34,594 nt of DNA, from the NCBI RefSeq assembly GCF_024655565.1, contig NZ_JANKOF010000048.1, positions 1 to 34,594 on the forward strand, read 5' to 3'. This DNA comes from Nitratireductor sp. ZSWI3 (GTDB lineage Bacteria; Pseudomonadota; Alphaproteobacteria; Rhizobiales; Rhizobiaceae). The position numbers and the translations under genes were made by a program. Each line of letters starts with the position of its first letter. The stretch's first letter is position 1. The notes below the pieces were generated by a model. That model saw only the letters and a program-made list of their open reading frames with translations. It did no database searches and was not told the origin of the DNA. Of this stretch, positions 28,001 through 34,594 are shown piece after piece.

Positions 28001-29344
28001 ATGACCATTCTTTCCGCCGAGCGCGAGATCGAGAGACTTCTGTCTCTTCACCCGAAGGGATTCGATCTTTCGCTCGATCGCATCACGCGGCTGCTCGATC
28101 AGCTCGGCAATCCGCACCGCAAGCTGCCGCCGGTCATCCATGTGGCGGGCACCAACGGCAAGGGGTCGGCGACCGCCTTTGCGCGGGCCGCGCTGGAAGC
28201 CGCCGGCCGCATCGTCCATGTCCACACCTCGCCGCATCTGGTGAACTGGCACGAGCGCTATCGCATCGGCGAGGAAGGCGGCGGCAGGCTGGTCGAGGAT
28301 GCGGTCCTTGCCGATGCGGTCGCGCGTGTCGCCGCGGCCAATGGCGGCGAGCCGATCACCGTTTTCGAGATTCTGACGGCGGTCATGTTCGTCCTCTTCT
28401 CGGAGGATCCCGCCGATGCCGCCATCGTCGAGGTCGGGCTCGGCGGACGGTTCGATGCGACCAACGTCATCGAGCGGCCGGCCGCAAGCCTGATCATGCC
28501 GATTTCCCTCGATCACGAAGCCTACCTCGGAGACCGGGTGGAGCTGATCGCCGCGGAGAAGGCCGGCATCATCAAGCGCGGCTGCCCGGTGGTCATCGGC
28601 CAGCAGGAATTCGACGCGGCGCGCGAGATGCTTGTCGATACGGCCGAGCGGCTCGACTGCCCGGTCTTGATCTACGGCGAGGACTTTCTGGCCTTCGAGG
28701 AAAACGGCCGGATGATCTATCAGGACAATGACGGCCTGTTCGACCTGCCGCTTCCGAGGCTGGCGGGCCGCCACCAGATCGCCAACGCCGCGGCTGCCAT
28801 CGCTGCCGTCAAGGCCGCCGGCTTCCCGGTCAGCCTGCGCACGGCCGAAGCCGCCATGGAAAAGGTGGTCTGGCCGGGGCGCCTGCAGCGCCTTCCGCCG
28901 GGCCCGCTCGCCGATCTCGCGCCGGAGGGCGCCGAGGTATGGCTCGACGGAGGGCACAATCCCGGCGCCGGAGAAGCGATCGCCGAAGCGCTGGCCGGCG
29001 AGGAGGACCGCTCGCCGCGTCCGCTGTTCCTGATCGCCGGCATGATCAACACGAAGGACCAGACGGGATATTTCCGCGCCTTCGAAGGCATGGCGCGTCA
29101 TGTCTACACCGTGCCTGTGGAAGCGAGCGATGCCGGCGTGCCGAACGCCGAACTTGCGGCCAGGGCCATGGAGGCCGGCTTGTCGGCCGAGCCGGTGCAT
29201 TCGGTGGCCAATGCCTTGAAGCTTCTGCGCGACACGCTTGACCGCGGGCGCGATGGCACCGAGCCGCCGCCGCGCATCCTGATCTGCGGCTCGCTTTATC
29301 TGATCGGGTCGGTTCTGGCGGAGAACGGCACGCCGCCGCGCTGA
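28001..29344 (+). CDS. folC: Folylpolyglutamate / dihydrofolate synthase
   Basis: FolC adds glutamate to dihydropteroate and folates using ATP. The 447-residue Mur-ligase-type protein has the P-loop GTNGKGSA (50-57), HTSPHLVNWHERYRI, VEVGLGGRFDATNVI, LDHEAYLGD, and LDGGHNPGAGE in the C-terminal domain. The ribosome site is weak (CAGGTG 8-13 nt upstream). accD-folC linkage is common in proteobacteria and folC is probably the last gene of the trp-acc run. Confidence 0.95.
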   Translation: MTILSAEREIERLLSLHPKGFDLSLDRITRLLDQLGNPHRKLPPVIHVAGTNGKGSATAFARAALEAAGRIVHVHTSPHLVNWHERYRIGEEGGGRLVEDAVLADAVARVAAANGGEPITVFEILTAVMFVLFSEDPADAAIVEVGLGGRFDATNVIERPAASLIMPISLDHEAYLGDRVELIAAEKAGIIKRGCPVVIGQQEFDAAREMLVDTAERLDCPVLIYGEDFLAFEENGRMIYQDNDGLFDLPLPRLAGRHQIANAAAAIAAVKAAGFPVSLRTAEAAMEKVVWPGRLQRLPPGPLADLAPEGAEVWLDGGHNPGAGEAIAEALAGEEDRSPRPLFLIAGMINTKDQTGYFRAFEGMARHVYTVPVEASDAGVPNAELAARAMEAGLSAEPVHSVANALKLLRDTLDRGRDGTEPPPRILICGSLYLIGSVLAENGTPPR

Positions 29345-29351
29345 GGCGGCG
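29331..29351. terminator. GC hairpin between convergent folC and TSUP gene
   Basis: CGCCGCC-N7-GGCGGCG spans the folC stop codon in the 16-bp gap between convergent genes. It lacks a T-run on either strand but could act in both directions with Rho. Confidence 0.35.
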
Positions 29352-29360
29352 GCCTCGGCG

Positions 29361-30128
29361 TCAGACCATGCCTGCGAGCCCGCGTCTGATCAGGTCGAGC
29401 GCCAGGAGGGTCAGGCCGATCTTGAACCAGCGCCGGAAGGCGGCCTCCGGCATCTTTTCAAGCAGCTTGCTGCCGTAGATGGTTCCCAGATAGCCCGAGA
29501 CGATCATCACGGCGACGAAGGGCAGCCAGCGCCAGAAGGCGAAGCCGGCAACGGCGAAAGCGATCACCTTCAGCGTATGGTGCAGCGTCATGCCGGCCGC
29601 CTGGGTGGCGATCAGCGCCTTGCGGTCATCGGGGATAACCTGCCCGAAGAACGCCGCGAACAGCGGACCCGTCGCGCCGACAAACATCGTTGCCAGCGCG
29701 AGCACCGCGCTGCCGGCCGCAAGCCCGGCGTGGCTCAGCTGCGCGGCGCCGGGGATCTTCGTCCAGGTCACCGTGACGACGAACACCCCGAGCACCAGCT
29801 TCAACAGGGCATCGGGCAGCTGCACGACGAAATAGGCGCCGGCGGCGATGCCCAAGAGGCTGCCGGCAATGAAGGGTGCCGCGATGGAGGAGCGGATGTA
29901 TGCCCGCTGATGCCAGGCGCGGCCGGTGTTGGAGCCGAGCTGCACCGCGCCATGCACGGGAATGAGTGCCGCGACGGGAATGAAAAGGCCGAGCAGCGCC
30001 AGCATGGCCACCCCGCCGCCGACGCCGAAGACGGCGGTCAGGGCCGAGGTGAAGAAGCTGGCGACGACGAGGATGAGCGTCGGCCACGCGCCGAGCGCTT
30101 CAGGCAGAAGCGTATCCCATCCGCTCAC
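29361..30128 (-). CDS. TSUP-family (TauE/SafE) membrane transporter
   Basis: The 255-residue protein has seven or eight hydrophobic segments and the repeated TSUP pattern: FGVGGGVAMLALL in the first half and GATGPLFAAFF in the second. Members carry small organic or inorganic anions such as sulfite or sulfonates; the substrate is not readable here. The GTG at 30128 is chosen: AGG lies 8 nt upstream and the preceding gene ends at 30137. Longer starts would overlap the epimerase gene. It is cotranscribed with the NDUFA9-like gene. Confidence 0.82.
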   Translation of the reverse strand: MSGWDTLLPEALGAWPTLILVVASFFTSALTAVFGVGGGVAMLALLGLFIPVAALIPVHGAVQLGSNTGRAWHQRAYIRSSIAAPFIAGSLLGIAAGAYFVVQLPDALLKLVLGVFVVTVTWTKIPGAAQLSHAGLAAGSAVLALATMFVGATGPLFAAFFGQVIPDDRKALIATQAAGMTLHHTLKVIAFAVAGFAFWRWLPFVAVMIVSGYLGTIYGSKLLEKMPEAAFRRWFKIGLTLLALDLIRRGLAGMV

Positions 30129-30136
30129 GGGCGGAC

Positions 30137-31111
30137 CTAAAGAAGCTGCTTGCGGGTGAACTGGCCTGCCGGACGGTAGCGCCACAGATAGGTCGGCAGG
30201 ATCGCCGCCAGCGAATGCTGGGCGATGCCGAGACCCGGCAGGGTACGCTTGTCGTTGATGGCCGCTTCCGAGACGACGTTGTCGACCTCCAGGAGCTTGA
30301 CCTGGTCGAGCGTCAGCAACCGGCCCGGGAGCATGCCGAGAATGCGCCCCTGAAGCCGCGCCACCGACCACGGGACGGAAACGAGCCAGCGCTTGCGGCA
30401 GGTCGTCTCCAGCATCTCCTCCATGCATTCGCGGAAGGTGAGCACTTCGGGGCCGCCGAGCTCGTAGATCTCGCCCGCCTTCAGATCGCCGTCGACCGAG
30501 CGCGCGTAAGCTTCCGCCACATCGGCCACATAGACGGGCTGAAACCTTGTCGCGCCGCCGCCGATCAGCGGCAGGAAAGGCGAAAACCGCGCCATGTTCG
30601 CGAAGCGGTTGAAGAACTGGTCTTCCGGTCCGAAGACGATGGAGGGGCGGATGATCACCGCATCCTTCACCGTTTCGAGAGCGGCCTGCTCGCCCAGCGC
30701 CTTGGTGCGGGCATAGTCGGACGGTGAATTGAGATCGGCGCCGATGGCGGAACCCTGCGTCAGCCTGGCGCCGGCGGCGCGGGCGGCCTCGGCCACCGCA
30801 CGGGCGCCGAAATTCTGCACCGCGTCGAAGGTCTGGCGGCCCGATTCATGGAGAATGCCGACCAGGTTGATGACATGGTCGGCGCCTTCCACGGCCCGGT
30901 CCACGGAGGCGCGGTTGCGCAGGTTGGCCTGCACCGCGTGCACCTGCCCGACATTGCCCAGCGGCTGCAGATGCATCGCCAGATTGGGGTTGCGGCACCC
31001 GACGCGCACCCGGTGTCCGCGCTTCGTCAAGGCCTGCACCAGATGGCGGCCGATGAAGCCGGAGCCGCCGAAAATGGTGATGAGCTTTGGTTTCTGGCTG
31101 ATGGTGGCCAT
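30137..31111 (-). CDS. NAD(P)-binding, NDUFA9-like extended SDR protein
   Basis: The 324-residue protein has the Rossmann motif GGSGFIG (15-21), VINLVGILHESG, the SDR-like DYARTKALGEQ (YxxxK) and FQPVYVADVAEA. It belongs with atypical SDRs related to the NDUFA9 accessory subunit of respiratory complex I and bacterial nucleoside-sugar epimerase-like proteins. Whether it acts in complex I assembly is not known. MATISQ at 31111 has GGAGACCGAGG upstream; the longer start at 31213 is rejected. It is divergent from gyrB. Confidence 0.85.
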   Translation of the reverse strand: MATISQKPKLITIFGGSGFIGRHLVQALTKRGHRVRVGCRNPNLAMHLQPLGNVGQVHAVQANLRNRASVDRAVEGADHVINLVGILHESGRQTFDAVQNFGARAVAEAARAAGARLTQGSAIGADLNSPSDYARTKALGEQAALETVKDAVIIRPSIVFGPEDQFFNRFANMARFSPFLPLIGGGATRFQPVYVADVAEAYARSVDGDLKAGEIYELGGPEVLTFRECMEEMLETTCRKRWLVSVPWSVARLQGRILGMLPGRLLTLDQVKLLEVDNVVSEAAINDKRTLPGLGIAQHSLAAILPTYLWRYRPAGQFTRKQLL

Positions 31112-31216
31112 ATGCCTCGGTCTCCGATTGTGTAGGGGCTTCATAATCGGTTTCGCGGCAAAGGCAAAGAGCCGTGAGGGAGGGATTTCATCCCCAACCG
31201 CGAAACGGCGCAAAAC

Positions 31217-33894
<2,678 letters not shown>

Positions 33895-33898
<4 letters not shown>

Positions 33899-34434
33899 CG
33901 CCTTTTACCTTTTGGCTGAAGCGTCTGGCGCGTGGCGGGCACCATGCGCCTGAAAATCCCATCCCCCTTGCACAGGTGGACGATCGCCGCGGCGATGTGC
34001 AGGAAGGCGAGCGTCAGCGTGACGTTCCAGAGCAGCCCGTGGATCGGCGCTGCTCCCGCCCACAGATAGGAGGCGGTGAAGCCGGTGCCGGCCTGCGCGA
34101 ACAGCGAGGCGTAGAGCCCCCATTGCACGATCGCCGAGGCGCGCTTCTGCCAGGCCGGCAGCCCGTCGGCGGGCGGCACGGGGCGCAGCAGGCGCAGCAG
34201 GACCCGCAGCACCATCAGAACGCCGATGGTGATGCCGCCATAATTGTGCAGCGAATGCAGCAGCAGGTCGGTGGAGCTCGGCGGAAGGAGCGGGTTGTGG
34301 GTCCGCTGGATCGCCCCGGACGTCAGCCACTGGGAAACGATCCCCGCGACGACGATCCAGTGAAGCGCGATCTGCGCGGAGGAATAGCGCGCACCATGCG
34401 CCGCGGCGGCGCCGTTCAAACCAGATCCAGCCAT
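33895..34434 (-). CDS. Cytochrome b561 family protein
   Basis: The 179-residue protein has four hydrophobic segments and the His pattern of the bacterial b561 family: ALHWIVVAGI in the first, LLHSLHNYGGI in the second, and FLHIAAAIVHLCKGDGIF at the end, giving two heme-b sites. It likely passes electrons in the inner membrane. MAGSGL at 34434 is preferred (AGG 9 nt upstream); the longer frame from 34569 runs through an intergenic repeat. Its TAG stop lies in the terminal repeat of the 122-bp element. Confidence 0.82.
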
Positions 34435-34502
34435 TTCCCAACCTGCCCGTGTCCGATGGCGGAACTGTCTCATCAAACCGTTAAGGCCGGCTTTCGGCAT
34501 TC

Positions 34503-34528
34503 TACAGCGCCGTGCGTCCATTCGGACG
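34503..34528. repeat. Partial copy of the TACAGCGCCGTGCG repeat
   Basis: TACAGCGCCGTGCGTCC, then ATTCGGACG, matches the left arm of the element at 22921; the right arm is lost. It lies upstream of the cytochrome b561 gene. Confidence 0.55.
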
Positions 34529-34572
34529 ACCACGGTACGCGACATTATGCCTGTGCGCCGTTCCGGCATGGA

Positions 34573-34594
34573 TCCTCGGGTCGGAGCCCGAGGA
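34573..34594. repeat. Palindrome at the window edge
   Basis: TCCTCGGG-TCGGAG-CCCGAGGA is a perfect 8-bp stem. It resembles a common alphaproteobacterial intergenic palindrome of the ATCCTCGGG...CCCGAGGAT type; the window ends inside it. Confidence 0.5.

Overview
The window is chromosomal DNA from a GC-rich alphaproteobacterium, most likely a member of the Rhizobiaceae. This rests on three things: rhizobial-type PmtA, intracellular PHA depolymerase, AccD and DUF2852 proteins; a trpF-trpB-(small gene)-trpA-accD-folC cluster; and rhizobial intergenic repeats, namely two-palindrome mosaic elements and the family beginning TACAGCGCCGTGCG. I cannot fix the genus by eye. Almost all of the window is housekeeping DNA.

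Layout. 1-3.3 kb: comM, whose last few codons are replaced by an IS1595-family transposase scrap, then a lower-GC islet holding a DUF3800 gene and the stump of a small divergent gene. 3.3-8.8 kb (minus strand): an exported transglutaminase-like cysteine protease, PHA depolymerase, a GNAT acetyltransferase, DUF1330, pyrF, an NADPH-dependent FMN reductase and pmtA. 8.9-13.3 kb (minus): dnaK and dnaJ, split by an acyltransferase-3 gene. 13.6-15.2 kb: a SleB-type cell wall hydrolase converging on a Gfo/Idh oxidoreductase. 15.4-21.4 kb (minus): the translation block infC, an isoprenylcysteine-methyltransferase-like membrane protein, rpmI-rplT, and pheS-pheT. 21.5-29.3 kb (plus): an alpha/beta hydrolase, DUF2852, a YgjP-type metallopeptidase, trpF, trpB, a small unknown gene, trpA, accD and folC. 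29.4-31.1 kb (minus): a TSUP transporter and an NDUFA9-like NAD(P)-binding protein. 31.3-34.6 kb: gyrB converging on a cytochrome b561.

How the genes work together. trpF, trpB and trpA give the last steps of tryptophan synthesis; accD and folC add fatty-acid and folate functions to the same transcription direction. IF3, L35, L20 and both PheRS subunits form the translation block. DnaK and DnaJ are chaperone partners, with a candidate RpoH-type promoter and a structured leader upstream of dnaK.

The most interesting points are: a 122-bp two-palindrome element whose terminal repeats supply the stop codons of both gyrB and the convergent cytochrome gene; an AUU start on infC; a three-fold CAATGCC operator-like site upstream of the FMN reductase; a long-range stem in the dnaK leader; an AccD with no zinc-ribbon cysteines; and the comM/IS1595/DUF3800 islet. 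I saw no rRNA, tRNA, CRISPR array, intact insertion sequence or obvious new multigene defence system.
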